Shown: positions 9,288-18,440, counted from the first letter of the stretch. The stretch: DNA of 53,324 bases from an uncultured Planctomycetaceae bacterium (GCA_937916515.1 CALFSX010000337.1:1-53324), one strand, 5' to 3'. Notes: generated by a model from the letters alone, not told the origin. Made by a program: numbers and translations.

Positions 9288-10196
9288 ATGACTCAATTTG
9301 CAGCTTCCTTCTGTTCACTGCTTGTCGTCACGACGATGCTCAGGCCCGCGGTCGGTGATGAACCGAAACCAATTCCGCTGTGGCCTGCGGGAGCTCCCGG
9401 ATCTGTGACTCGCATGAATGAAGCGGAAAACGTGGATCGAGACAACGGGAAGTGCAACGTCACGAACGTCCACAATCCATCTATCACGCCGTTTCTGCCA
9501 AAGGCCGACGTCGCGACAGGAACCGCGATCATCATTGCTCCGGGCGGCGGACATCGCGTGCTGTGTCTGGGGCACGAAGGAGATTCTCTGGCCGAATGGT
9601 TTGCAGATCATGGCATTGCGGCGTATGTGTTGCGATATCGACTGGCTCGCGAAGAAGGTTCCAGCTACACCGTCGACGAACATGCGATGGCGGATACTCG
9701 TCGAGCCATCCGCACCGTTCGAGCTCACGCAGAAGCACGCGGCATCAATCCTCAACGTATCGGCATCCTTGGCTTTTCCGCTGGTGGAGAACTTGCGGCT
9801 CTTGCGGCAATGGATTCTGACGAAGGCGATTCCAAAGCAACGGATTCGATCGAACGCGTTAGCTGTCGGCCCGACTTTCAGGTGCTGATCTATCCCGGAA
9901 GTTCGAATCGCTTTACGGTGAAGGCCGGTATGCCGCCCGCGTTCATTGCTTTGGGAGCAAACGATCGGCCGGATATCTCGCTGGGAATGGCGAACTTGTA
10001 TCTGAAGTACAAAGATGCGGGCGTCCCGTGTGAACTTCACATCTATTCCAACGCCGGACACGGCTTCGGCTTCCGCCCCGACACCACCAGCGCCGCCGGA
10101 GCCTGGCCAATGCGTTTGCGAGAATGGCTGGTCGACAGCAAGTTGCTGAACAATCAGCGAGACAGCGCTAAGTCTCAATCAGCCGCAGGGCGTTAG
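9288..10196 (+). CDS. Secreted alpha/beta-hydrolase (acetyl xylan esterase/BD-FAE-like)
   Basis: 302 residues with a signal peptide (about 1-23). Esterase hallmarks are present. An oxyanion-hole loop APGGGH lies at about 84-89, and the nucleophile elbow is G162-F-S164-A-G166. An acidic residue is in GANDRPD and the catalytic His is in the AGHGFGF block. The closest families are BD-FAE and acetylxylan-esterase-like hydrolases that deacylate carbohydrates. The start at 9288 begins the signal peptide; the in-frame ATG at 9204 would mask it. Oddly, the last residues (SQSAAGR) and the TAG stop are encoded by the left arm of a dispersed palindrome that begins at 10178, so the native C-terminus may have been altered by repeat insertion. 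Confidence 0.87.
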   Translation: MTQFAASFCSLLVVTTMLRPAVGDEPKPIPLWPAGAPGSVTRMNEAENVDRDNGKCNVTNVHNPSITPFLPKADVATGTAIIIAPGGGHRVLCLGHEGDSLAEWFADHGIAAYVLRYRLAREEGSSYTVDEHAMADTRRAIRTVRAHAEARGINPQRIGILGFSAGGELAALAAMDSDEGDSKATDSIERVSCRPDFQVLIYPGSSNRFTVKAGMPPAFIALGANDRPDISLGMANLYLKYKDAGVPCELHIYSNAGHGFGFRPDTTSAAGAWPMRLREWLVDSKLLNNQRDSAKSQSAAGR

Positions 10197-10350
10197 CTCC
10201 GGTTTTTTCCGTGATCCACACAAGCCGGGCCTAACAAGGGCTTCGCCCTTGACCCAGTGACGTGGCACGCAGGAAGACGTGGAACGCTCGAATCGCCAAG
10301 ACGCTCCGTTGTCGCTACGACCACCATGCTCGCATCATTTTGAGTAAGAC
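10178..10350 (+). repeat. Dispersed intergenic repeat, copy 2 (half palindrome + TCTAAC element)
   Basis: ATCAGCCGCAGGGCGTTAGC begins inside the upstream gene and matches the left arm of the palindromes at 2425 and 44762. The right arm is degenerate. It is fused to the CTAACAAGGGCTTCGCCC element (from about 10231), which runs in the same block order as 2279-2396 up to the CATCATTTTGAGTAAGAC end. Confidence 0.7.
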
Positions 10351-10693
10351 TCTAACGAGGCTGTGCCTCAGACCATTTGAGCTGACGCTCAGAAACGCGA
10401 CTACGTCGCTCAGAAAACTTGACTCAACGTGAACATCTTCGCTGCTTTAAGAAGTCTAACGAGGCCGTGCCTCAGACCATTCGAGCTGCCGCTCGGAAAC
10501 GCGACTACGTCGCTCAGAAAACTTGACTCAACGTGAACATGTTCGCTGCTTTAAGAAGTCTAACGCTCAGCGGCTGATGTTGTTAACAGAAACAATGACG
10601 TTTCATTTAACTTGGCGCTGTATAAATACTCAGTCAGACAAAACACAGGCTATCTCAACCTCAACTCACGAAGCTGAATTCAGGAACACCAGA
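10197..10693. other. Gene-free stretch made almost wholly of repeats
   Basis: Between the alpha/beta hydrolase and the S9 peptidase nearly all sequence to 10572 belongs to the dispersed repeat and the 104-bp tandem. The last 120 bases before the peptidase are AT-richer and would have to contain its promoter; no confident promoter was assigned. Confidence 0.6.
10351..10558 (+). repeat. Two tandem copies of a 104-bp repeat unit
   Basis: Units 10351-10454 and 10455-10558 differ at only five of 104 positions (about 95% identity) by direct comparison. Each begins TCTAACGAGGC and a third TCTAAC starts at 10559. A diverged single copy lies at about 2515-2610. No spacer separates the copies, so this is not a CRISPR array. 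The in-frame reading continues into the peptidase leader, but the unit itself shows no coding signature. Confidence 0.85.
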
Positions 10694-12763
10694 ATGCATC
10701 GATTTACAGTTGGACTGGCCAGTGCGGCGTTCGCACTATTTTTGGCAACAGGAAGTGACGTTGTTTACGCTCAATCATCTCACGAAAACATGGCGTGGCA
10801 AAAAGAAGCTGAGTCACGGTTGAAGGCGATCTACGACCGTGGTGAATTTCGAGCAAAGACTTTTCAGGCCAGATGGCATTCTGACAGTTCCGGGTACAGG
10901 GTGCGGGAACGAGATTCGCAAACGAACCAGATGGCTGACGTAAACTACGATGTTCGGACGGGAGAACGCGCGGAATCGACGGACGTTGCGAAGGGCACTG
11001 AGCGGCCCTCGCTGCATTCGCCGGATGGTAAAAGCGTTCTGGAGTTTCGCGATCGAAATCTCTTCGTTCGAAACGTCGACAGCGGACAGCGAACTCAACT
11101 GACGATGCACTCCGACGAGCGAGACGTTCGCTATAACGATCCCGCATGGAGCCCCGATGGGAAACGAGTTGTGTTCGTGGAATCGGACTCAACCAACGTC
11201 AGGCAGCGAGCGGTGTTGGTGCCCGATGATCCATCGTATCCAGGTGTACGGTACAATCGGTTTGCAAGAGTTGGTGAAAAGCTGACAGAACTTCGCGTGG
11301 GAGTTGTTGATGCGGATGGAAACAATCTGCAGTGGTTGCCCATCGAATCGCCGGAAGAAGGTTTCTATCTGGGGCAGGTTGAGTGGGCTGGTAACTCGGA
11401 AGAAGTGCTGGTGGAAAAGCTCAGCCGCTTCCGAGATAAACGCGACTTTCTGCTCGCAAACGTCAACGGTGATGTGAAGCAGATCTATCACGAATCCAAC
11501 TCTGCCTGGGCGGTCGGCAGCCAGGGAAAGAATTCCGGGCTGACGTGGGTTCGTGACGGCAAAGCCTTTGTGGTGTTGAGTGAAAAAGATGGCTGGCGAC
11601 ACGCGTTTTTGTGGTCTCGCGAAGGCAAGGAATTGTCGTTGCTGACACCGGGCGAATACGACGTTATTGATCGAGCGACAATTGATGAAGACGGCGGCTG
11701 GTACTACTTTTATGCCTCGCCGGAAAATGGAACGCAGAAATATCTGTACCGTGTGCCTCTTGACGGTTCCGGAACGTTGGAACGGATCACGCCGGAAAGA
11801 CAACCGGGCACACACGACTATGATTTTTCACCGGACGCGAAATGGGCCTTTCATACGTATTCCACGTTGGATTCGCCGCCAGTTGTTGAGCTGGTTGAAC
11901 TATCGGGCCACCGAGTTATTCGTGTTCTGGAAGACAACAGCGTACTGCGAGAAAAGATGAAGGAAGTCGTATCGCATCCGACGGAGTTTCTGAAGCTTGA
12001 CATCGGCGACGGCATTTCCATGGACGCATCGATGGTCAAGCCGAAAGACTTTGATGAATCGAAGAAGTATCCCGTCTTCATTTATGTCTACGGCGAACCG
12101 TATGCTCAGACAGTGCTGGACAATTGGGGAGCCGCTCAGATCGACTTTCATCGTGTTGTTGCAGATCTTGGCTACTTAGTGGTTTCGATCGACAACCGAG
12201 GCACTCCCGCGCCGAAGGGAGCTGCATGGCGGCGATCAATTTTCGGCAGCCTGGGACCGTTGTCGACGGAAGAACAGGAAGCGGGGCTTAAAGAACTGGG
12301 ACGTATGCGACCGTACGTGGATTTGTCTCGAGTTGGAATCTGGGGTTGGAGCGGTGGTGGATCCAACACGCTGAACGCCATGTTCCGCAAACCCGATTCG
12401 TATCATGTGGGCATCGCCGTCGTGCCCAAACCGCAGCCGCATTTGTACAATGCATGGTTCCAGGAAATCTACATGCGAACTCGCGAAGTCAATGCGGACG
12501 GATATGAAAAAGCCGCCGCGATCAATTATGCAGATGGTCTGAAGGGCAAGCTGCTGATCGTCACCGGTTCGGGCGAAACGAACACGCACATTCAGATTAT
12601 CGAAGGGCTGGTTGATCGACTGATTGAACTCGGCAAACCCTTTGACTACATGGTGTACCCCAATCGCGACCACGGTTTGCGTGAGGGCAACGGGACATTG
12701 GTGCACGTCAGAATGCTGATCATCAGATATCTGCTGCAGAATCTTCCGCCCGGGGCTCGTTAG
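10694..12763 (+). CDS. Secreted S9-family peptidase (DPP IV-like), with Glu at the catalytic Asp position
   Basis: 689 residues: a signal peptide (1-27, ends VYAQS), an N-terminal eight-bladed DPP IV-type propeller with LHSPDGKSVLEF, DPAWSPDGKRVVF and DYDFSPDAKWAFH blades, and a C-terminal alpha/beta-hydrolase domain from about 490. The nucleophile elbow is G-W-S553-G-G-G and the His is in DHG (H660). The acidic triad residue, normally the first or second Asp of the TADDNVHF block, aligns with E628 in GSGETNTH. The family removes N-terminal dipeptides or cleaves oligopeptides outside the cytoplasm; specificity is unknown. The ATG at 10694 begins the signal peptide. The TAG stop lies within an inverted dispersed repeat. 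Confidence 0.9.
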   Translation: MHRFTVGLASAAFALFLATGSDVVYAQSSHENMAWQKEAESRLKAIYDRGEFRAKTFQARWHSDSSGYRVRERDSQTNQMADVNYDVRTGERAESTDVAKGTERPSLHSPDGKSVLEFRDRNLFVRNVDSGQRTQLTMHSDERDVRYNDPAWSPDGKRVVFVESDSTNVRQRAVLVPDDPSYPGVRYNRFARVGEKLTELRVGVVDADGNNLQWLPIESPEEGFYLGQVEWAGNSEEVLVEKLSRFRDKRDFLLANVNGDVKQIYHESNSAWAVGSQGKNSGLTWVRDGKAFVVLSEKDGWRHAFLWSREGKELSLLTPGEYDVIDRATIDEDGGWYYFYASPENGTQKYLYRVPLDGSGTLERITPERQPGTHDYDFSPDAKWAFHTYSTLDSPPVVELVELSGHRVIRVLEDNSVLREKMKEVVSHPTEFLKLDIGDGISMDASMVKPKDFDESKKYPVFIYVYGEPYAQTVLDNWGAAQIDFHRVVADLGYLVVSIDNRGTPAPKGAAWRRSIFGSLGPLSTEEQEAGLKELGRMRPYVDLSRVGIWGWSGGGSNTLNAMFRKPDSYHVGIAVVPKPQPHLYNAWFQEIYMRTREVNADGYEKAAAINYADGLKGKLLIVTGSGETNTHIQIIEGLVDRLIELGKPFDYMVYPNRDHGLREGNGTLVHVRMLIIRYLLQNLPPGAR

Positions 12764-12884
12764 AGTCTTACTGAAAATGATGCGCGTACGGCGCGCATCA
12801 TTTCGTAGCGGGTCGGCGATTGGAACATTCCACGTTCTTTCGCACACCACGCTGCTGGGTCAAGGGCAAAGCCCTTGTTAGAGA
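12759..12884 (-). repeat. Dispersed TCTAAC-bounded intergenic repeat, copy 3 (inverted)
   Basis: On the minus strand it reads TCTAACAAGGGCTTTGCCC, then GTGGAATGTTCCAATCGCC, and ends CATCATTTTCAGTAAGACTC. That is the same block order as the copies at 2279 and 10231. It begins at the stop codon of the S9 peptidase, whose TAG is part of the repeat's GTTAGAGTC end. Confidence 0.65.
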
Positions 12885-13098
12885 GCTCGACGACTGCTTT
12901 ATGCAAGTTATGTCAGACAATGTGTTGAATTCGAGGATTCGTCCCACGGGGGGTGATCGTTTCTGGCGACTGTAATTTACCTTTTATCGTTTATGGAAGT
13001 TGTGTCGCCTTTTACGGTTCGCCCACCGGATTGTCGCAAACGTTGTCGGTGACTAAGATCTGCTGGGTTCCTTTCTCCATTGCAGACACGGAAGTTTC
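12764..13098. other. Gene-free stretch upstream of pta
   Basis: The first 120 bases are an inverted dispersed repeat with a hairpin. The remaining roughly 210 bases must hold the pta-ackA promoter. The only clear signal is a GGAAG Shine-Dalgarno-like sequence about 8 bases before the pta ATG. Confidence 0.5.
12775..12803. terminator. Candidate terminator hairpin after the S9 peptidase
   Basis: Perfect arms AAATGATGCGC (12775-12785) and GCGCATCATTT (12793-12803) enclose a 7-base loop, 12 bases after the stop codon. The stem is flanked by A and T runs on either side, which suits a bidirectional terminator, but the T-run is short. Confidence 0.4.
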
Positions 13099-15210
13099 AT
13101 GCGCAGCAGTCTTTACGTTGGTACCAACGGCAACGCCACCGGAAAACGAATGGTGGCGCTGGGGCTGATGGAACTCGCCTCACGCCGGTTTGGTCGTGTC
13201 GCTTTCTTTCGTCCTGTTGTTCGAGTCAGTGCGGAAGCGGATCTCAGCATTCGTCTGATGCGGTCTCGATACAGCTTGACAACTTCACCTGAACAGATGA
13301 TGGGTGTCACGCGAGCTCAGGCGCGGCAAATGCTGGCCGAAGATCGATCGAGCGATCTGATTCAGCTGATTCAGCAGCGATTTAAATCACTGGAATCCGA
13401 ATCCGATTTTGTGGTGGTCGAAGGCACCAGCTTTCAGGGCCTGGCACCGGAACTGGAATTCGCACTGAATGCGGATATTGCAGTTAATCTGGGCTGCCGC
13501 GTACTGTCTGTTTACGGAATGGGAAATCGATCTGTCAGAGACTGCGTTCAGTCGGTGTCGATCGGCAACGACAATTTTGCTTCGCACGGAGGACAGTTGA
13601 TTGCAACCATTATCAATCAGGTTCCGGACGATCAAAAGACAGCTCTTAAAGAAGCCTCTTCGGCAGCAGGTTTGGGTGTGAGTGCTCCGCTGTATCTGTT
13701 GCCAGAAGAACGACTGCTGCGGCAACCGACGGTTCGCGAAATTCAGGTTGGTGTAGGGGCCAGCTTTTATGCTGGTGATGTGACGGCACTCGATCGCGAA
13801 GTCGCCTGTCTGAAAGTGGCTGCGATGCAGTTGCCTGGATTTCTTGATCGGCTTTCTCATGGCAGTCTGGTCATGACTCCCGGAGACCGCAGCGACATTC
13901 TGGTTGGCTGCGTGCTGGCGTGTTCTCAGATTGACGGCCCGTCTCCCGTGGCCGTTGTCTTGACTGGTGGCATCATGCCTCCTCCGTCCGTATGCCGCCT
14001 GATTGAAAATGCGACGGCACTGCCGATTCTGACGTGTGGAAACGACACTTATACAGTGGCCTCAAGAGCTGCTGACGTGCGGGCGGAAATCGGCGAACAT
14101 TCACCTCGCAAAATCGAATCGGCGCTTGGTGTTTTTGAGAGTAATGTTGACATCGACGAACTGGCCAACCGGTTGCAGGCTCCATCCATTCAAAGAATCA
14201 CACCGATGTTGTTTGAGCACTCGCTGATTCAGCGAGCTCGGCAACACAAAGTGACGATCGTTCTTCCCGAAGGTGCCGAGCCACGAATTCTGCAGGCCGC
14301 AGATGTGCTTCGTCGCCGCGATGTGGCGAACCTGGTCTTGTTGGGAGATCCGTCAGCGATCGCGGCTGCTGCTGCTAAAGTTGGATTTGTTCTGCCGGAG
14401 GTCGGTGTTGAAGTGATTAATCCCGCCACAAGTTCGTTGCGAGAATCTTTTGCTGACGAATACTTCGAACTGCGGAAGCACAAGGGAATTACTCACGATA
14501 TTGCGTTGGATCGCATGCAGGATGTGACGTACTTTGGCACGATGATGGTTCATCGTGGATTGGCTGGAGGCCTTGTTTCAGGGGCCGTTCACACAACTGC
14601 AAATACAATTCGTCCGGCGTTCGAGTTCATCAAGACTCGACCGGATGTTGACGTGGTCAGCAGCGTGTTTCTAATGTGTTTAAAAGACGGAGTTCTGGTG
14701 TACGGTGATTGCGCCGTGATTCCAAATCCCACTGCCGATCAGTTGGCCGCTATTGCGATCAGCAGCGCCGAAACGGCCGTTCAGTTTGGGATTGAGCCGA
14801 GAATCGCGATGTTGTCGTATTCGACGGGGGAAAGCGGGCAGGGGGAAGATGTCGAAAAAGTTCGCCGAGCGACAGCGACTCTGCGAGCTCAGCGGCCCGA
14901 TTTACTGGTCGAAGGTCCTCTGCAATATGATGCTGCCGTAGATCCCAGTGTGGCAGCCACCAAGATGCCCGGTAACCCGGTTGCCGGGCGCGCGACAGTA
15001 CTGATTTTTCCAGATCTGAATACAGGAAACAATCTTTACAAAGCTGTGCAGCGTTCTGCCGGAGCGACAGCGATTGGACCGGTGTTGCAGGGATTGAATC
15101 GGCCGGTGAACGATCTTTCTCGAGGTTGCACGGTTACCGATATTGTCAACACGGTTGCGATTACTGCAATTCAGGCTCAATCAGTGAACTCACTGGATGC
15201 GAATATCTGA
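13099..15210 (+). CDS. pta: Phosphate acetyltransferase, long form
   Basis: 703 residues, the usual length of the three-domain enzyme. It interconverts acetyl-CoA plus phosphate and acetyl phosphate plus CoA in the cytoplasm. Residues 1-215 form the P-loop-like (BioD/CobQ-related) regulatory domain with a degenerate Walker A at GTNGNATGKR. A DRTGG-type domain follows (GDRSD at 262-266). The catalytic PTA_PTB domain fills about 374-700, with VTIVLPEGAEPRIL, GAVHTTANTIRPAF, LSYSTGESGQGEDVEKV, ATVLIFPDLNTGNNLYKA and GATAIGPVLQGLNRPVNDLSRG all intact. It is 34 bases upstream of ackA and clearly co-transcribed. The start is supported by GGAAG just upstream. Confidence 0.97.
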   Translation: MRSSLYVGTNGNATGKRMVALGLMELASRRFGRVAFFRPVVRVSAEADLSIRLMRSRYSLTTSPEQMMGVTRAQARQMLAEDRSSDLIQLIQQRFKSLESESDFVVVEGTSFQGLAPELEFALNADIAVNLGCRVLSVYGMGNRSVRDCVQSVSIGNDNFASHGGQLIATIINQVPDDQKTALKEASSAAGLGVSAPLYLLPEERLLRQPTVREIQVGVGASFYAGDVTALDREVACLKVAAMQLPGFLDRLSHGSLVMTPGDRSDILVGCVLACSQIDGPSPVAVVLTGGIMPPPSVCRLIENATALPILTCGNDTYTVASRAADVRAEIGEHSPRKIESALGVFESNVDIDELANRLQAPSIQRITPMLFEHSLIQRARQHKVTIVLPEGAEPRILQAADVLRRRDVANLVLLGDPSAIAAAAAKVGFVLPEVGVEVINPATSSLRESFADEYFELRKHKGITHDIALDRMQDVTYFGTMMVHRGLAGGLVSGAVHTTANTIRPAFEFIKTRPDVDVVSSVFLMCLKDGVLVYGDCAVIPNPTADQLAAIAISSAETAVQFGIEPRIAMLSYSTGESGQGEDVEKVRRATATLRAQRPDLLVEGPLQYDAAVDPSVAATKMPGNPVAGRATVLIFPDLNTGNNLYKAVQRSAGATAIGPVLQGLNRPVNDLSRGCTVTDIVNTVAITAIQAQSVNSLDANI

Positions 15211-15244
15211 ATTAAGTGCCATCCTTTTTTGAGTTGATTTTCTA

Positions 15245-16351
15245 ATGAATGTGCTCGTTTTTAACGTCGGCAGCACCACGCTGAAGTATGCGTGTATCGA
15301 TCCGGCCGCTGGCAGGCGAATTGCTGGTGGAATCGTGGATCGTATTGGGCAAACCGATGGCGACGCGGCGACTCATGCAGACGCCGCCCGCATCGCCATC
15401 GAACAGGTTGGCGACACGCTGTTTTCTGCAATTGGGCATCGGATTGTGCAGGGCGGCGACCAATTTCAGCAACCGACACTGGTTGATGCTGGCGTTCTGG
15501 ATAGGTTGAAGCAGTTGGATTCTCTGGCTCCGCTGCATAATCCACCAGCTCGACAAGTTGTGGAATCGCTGCTGCATGTCGATGTTCCGCAAACTCTGGT
15601 TTTTGACACGGCCTACTTTGCGACGCTTTTACCGGACGCTTATCTGTATGCCATTCCGGAATGGGTTTATCGCCAACATGGTGTGCGAAAATACGGCTTT
15701 CATGGAACGTCCCATCAATTTGTGACTCAGCGAGCACTGGAGTTTCTGGGTGGTGAAACGTCAACATTGAAGATTATCACCATGCATCTTGGAGGCGGCG
15801 CCAGCATTACTGCGTCGGTTGGTGGCATGGCCGTTGATACTTCTATGGGCATGACACCTTTGGAAGGACTTGTGATGGCGACGCGTTGCGGAGACATTGA
15901 CGCAGCTGTTCCGCTGTACCTGATTCGGGAAGCCGGTATGACGGCCGATGAAGTAGACACGCTGCTGAACAAGCAAAGCGGACTTGTCGGATTGTGTGGC
16001 AGTTCCGACATGAGAACCGTGTTGCAGCGCTGCGGCCAGGGCGATCAATCGGCAACACAGGCGGTCGAAATTTATGTTCGCCGAATCATCAAAGCGATTG
16101 GCAGTTACTACGCCCTATTAGGTGGAATCGACGCGCTGGTCTTCACAGCCGGCGTTGGAGAACACTCAGCTGAAATTCGCCAACGAGTCACTTCACCGCT
16201 GCGTCATCTGGGAATTGCTGTGGATCCGGTGCTTAACGAAACGTGCGGCGGTGACGTTACTGAAATCACGGCAGCAGACGCGACTGCTCGCACGCTGGTG
16301 ATTCCCACCGACGAAGAATTAGCGATTGCTCGCCAGGTGCGGATGGGGTAG
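15245..16351 (+). CDS. ackA: Acetate kinase
   Basis: 368 residues. It transfers phosphate between acetyl phosphate and ADP, giving ATP and acetate, the second step after Pta. Family motifs are present: FNVGSTTLKY near the start (ATP/phosphate site 1), KYGFHGTSHQFV in the middle, HLGGGASITA at 181-190, DTSMGMTPLEGLVMATRCGDID (acetate kinase signature 2), and VFTAGVGEHSAEIR near the C-terminus. It is 30 or so residues shorter than the E. coli enzyme, mainly through trimmed loops; no core motif is missing. It forms a two-gene operon with pta and is convergent with the class III FBPase gene. Confidence 0.96.
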   Translation: MNVLVFNVGSTTLKYACIDPAAGRRIAGGIVDRIGQTDGDAATHADAARIAIEQVGDTLFSAIGHRIVQGGDQFQQPTLVDAGVLDRLKQLDSLAPLHNPPARQVVESLLHVDVPQTLVFDTAYFATLLPDAYLYAIPEWVYRQHGVRKYGFHGTSHQFVTQRALEFLGGETSTLKIITMHLGGGASITASVGGMAVDTSMGMTPLEGLVMATRCGDIDAAVPLYLIREAGMTADEVDTLLNKQSGLVGLCGSSDMRTVLQRCGQGDQSATQAVEIYVRRIIKAIGSYYALLGGIDALVFTAGVGEHSAEIRQRVTSPLRHLGIAVDPVLNETCGGDVTEITAADATARTLVIPTDEELAIARQVRMG

Positions 16352-16445
16352 GCCGTCGTTGACGATTTGCTCGCCGCAAACGGTTGCTGTTGTTTGCATA
16401 CCAGATTGTTCAACCGCCTTGGTCAACATTTTCTGATCACGTGGG

Positions 16446-18440
16446 TTAATTTTGATTGCGAACGCTGCTTCGGTCGGGAGACGTGCGGCGGAAATGTTCG
16501 TGCAGACGGTTGGTCTGGTAGGCCTCGATCAGGCGTTCCAGCATTTGCTGACGATAGCGAATTCTTTGGCCTCGTTCTGTGTCTCGCATACAGCGAGGCT
16601 TGTTGAATACGCGAATTTCCTGAACGTTGGGCACGATGTCGATGCCATCTGCCAACGCTGCATCAACGGATTCGAAATGATGGTGTTCGGCCAGCACAAT
16701 TCGGTTGGGTTCCAGTACCAACGTATAACCGTAGTCGCCGTACGCTTCTGAAAATGCTCCATCAATGGTGATGGCTTTGCCGCTGCGTTTTAGAGGTGAT
16801 TCGCCAGCTTCTACCTTGACTGGAACGTGGCCGTTGACGATCAGTCCGCCTTCTGTGGCCATGCCGAATTCTGTCAACACACTGTCGCAGAAGTCGACTT
16901 CGTGGATCAATGCAAAGTACGGGTCTTTGGTTTCGCGGTGCGAGTTTTTGTCCTGAATAAAATCGCGTTCAAAGGTGGCGATGCGATCTTTGCCAAACAA
17001 CGGAGATCTGGGGCCGCTCCACAGGTACCACAAAAAATCGAGGTCTGGCTGTGCCGCTCCCACAACGGCTCGACGCACGACCGTCTCAATGTGTTCAAAC
17101 AGTTTACGTCCCGCAAGCTGTTGACCGTCCACTGACAAGGGAAGAAAGTTGCCATCGGTATCGACCGGCACGCAGCCGTGAAAGATCAGGCATTCGTCGC
17201 GTCCCAGGTACATAGAACCGTGACCCACCATAAAGCGGACCTGTTCCTGCAGCTTCTGGCTGTTCAGAAACGAATGCTTTAAGCGAGCCAGGCAGGACGC
17301 TTCTTCGTCAGAAAGTTTGTACGGGTCGGCGGGGTCTATTGTTGGAAACCGTTTGTCGCGTAGTTCGTAAACGGTTCCGTCGATTTCGATTGTGCCGCGA
17401 ACGTGGTCGATACGGTGCAGCAGTCTTCTGTGGTCCAGTCCCCATTGAGGATTCCGTTCGATCAACTGGCCTTCCAGTTTGAACTGCATAATGACGGCCG
17501 CTTTTTGCATGCGTGCCACAACATCGTTGGGTCTCATGCCTTCACTTTTGGGCATAAAGAATTCCGCCGGATCGTCTGCATAAACGGTGTGGGCGAGATG
17601 TTCCAAAGGCGTTAATGGAATACTGTAGCCTTCATCCAGCTGACCGATGCGGCGATAGCGTAACGATACTCGCAGCACCGTGCAGATCAACGCTTCGTTG
17701 CCCAGTGCGGCGCCCATCCATAAGGCATCGTGATTGCCCCAGATGAATTCCACGTTCGGCTGAAGTCGCAGGTATTCCACAACACGATCGCCACGCGGAC
17801 CACGGTCCCAGCAGTCGCCACCGATAATCAATTCGTCAACCGCCAGATTACGAATCAAGCGACCCAGCAGGTGAATCAGATGCAGGGCTCGATCACGGCG
17901 GACCAGTTCATCCAGCATCGCTTCCACAAATTCCGGGCCACGTTCTGTTGAGGGAGAGTGCAGCAGTTCCAGCAGCAGTTCGCTGTATTCCGCCGGGAAC
18001 AGTCGAGTGGCCAAACGCAGGCTGTATGTGGAAACAAGGTGCCGCAGTAGTTCCAGCTGAGGCTTCAGGACTCGTGCAGCGAAGGCTCGTATGTCTTCGG
18101 GAGTCGTCAACGTTTGTTGCAGGCGTTGGGTGACTTCCGCAGGATAAAACGTGAGCTTCAGGAACTCGGCAAGTTCATCTGGTGACATCTTGCTGCTGAA
18201 CATTTCTTCCACCAGCGGCCTAAGCGTTCCCGATGCGTTGTTGATGACATGCTGCAGTTTTTTGTCTTCACCGTGAATGTCGCTGATAATGTGAACGGCG
18301 CTTTTGGGCAGAGTCTGTACGGCGGCAAGTCGAGCCATTTCAGCGATGACCGCATCGACGTTCGGGTACTCCAGAGCGAGCAGTTCCAGGACGGTAAGAT
18401 CAGCTTCGGGACGCTTAAACGACAGAGAAGAGTTAGTCAT
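16446..18440 (-). CDS. fbp: Fructose-1,6-bisphosphatase, class III
   Basis: 664 residues, matching the length of the Bacillus-type class III enzyme. It removes the 1-phosphate of fructose-1,6-bisphosphate in gluconeogenesis. The metallophosphatase signature is complete: D54-I-H56-G-E-D near the N-terminus, GGDCWDRGPRGD around 208, and WGNHDALWMGAA around 235. A C-terminal NGHVPVK block and an ITIDGAFSEAYGDYGYTL block follow. Class III FBPase is best known from Firmicutes and Bacteroidetes, so its presence here may reflect transfer, though only a phylogeny could show that. It is convergent with ackA and divergent from the giant surface protein gene. Confidence 0.95.
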   Translation of the reverse strand: MTNSSLSFKRPEADLTVLELLALEYPNVDAVIAEMARLAAVQTLPKSAVHIISDIHGEDKKLQHVINNASGTLRPLVEEMFSSKMSPDELAEFLKLTFYPAEVTQRLQQTLTTPEDIRAFAARVLKPQLELLRHLVSTYSLRLATRLFPAEYSELLLELLHSPSTERGPEFVEAMLDELVRRDRALHLIHLLGRLIRNLAVDELIIGGDCWDRGPRGDRVVEYLRLQPNVEFIWGNHDALWMGAALGNEALICTVLRVSLRYRRIGQLDEGYSIPLTPLEHLAHTVYADDPAEFFMPKSEGMRPNDVVARMQKAAVIMQFKLEGQLIERNPQWGLDHRRLLHRIDHVRGTIEIDGTVYELRDKRFPTIDPADPYKLSDEEASCLARLKHSFLNSQKLQEQVRFMVGHGSMYLGRDECLIFHGCVPVDTDGNFLPLSVDGQQLAGRKLFEHIETVVRRAVVGAAQPDLDFLWYLWSGPRSPLFGKDRIATFERDFIQDKNSHRETKDPYFALIHEVDFCDSVLTEFGMATEGGLIVNGHVPVKVEAGESPLKRSGKAITIDGAFSEAYGDYGYTLVLEPNRIVLAEHHHFESVDAALADGIDIVPNVQEIRVFNKPRCMRDTERGQRIRYRQQMLERLIEAYQTNRLHEHFRRTSPDRSSVRNQN

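Noticed and set aside
9315-10178. 287-residue open frame on the minus strand opposite the alpha/beta hydrolase
   Set aside because: It is antisense to a hydrolase with complete catalytic motifs and has no domain of its own.
10351-10558. CRISPR array
   Set aside because: The two 104-bp units are contiguous with no unique spacers and only two complete copies, so it is a tandem duplication.
12236-12850. 204-residue minus-strand frame across the 3' end of the S9 peptidase
   Set aside because: It is antisense to the catalytic domain and partly inside a dispersed repeat.
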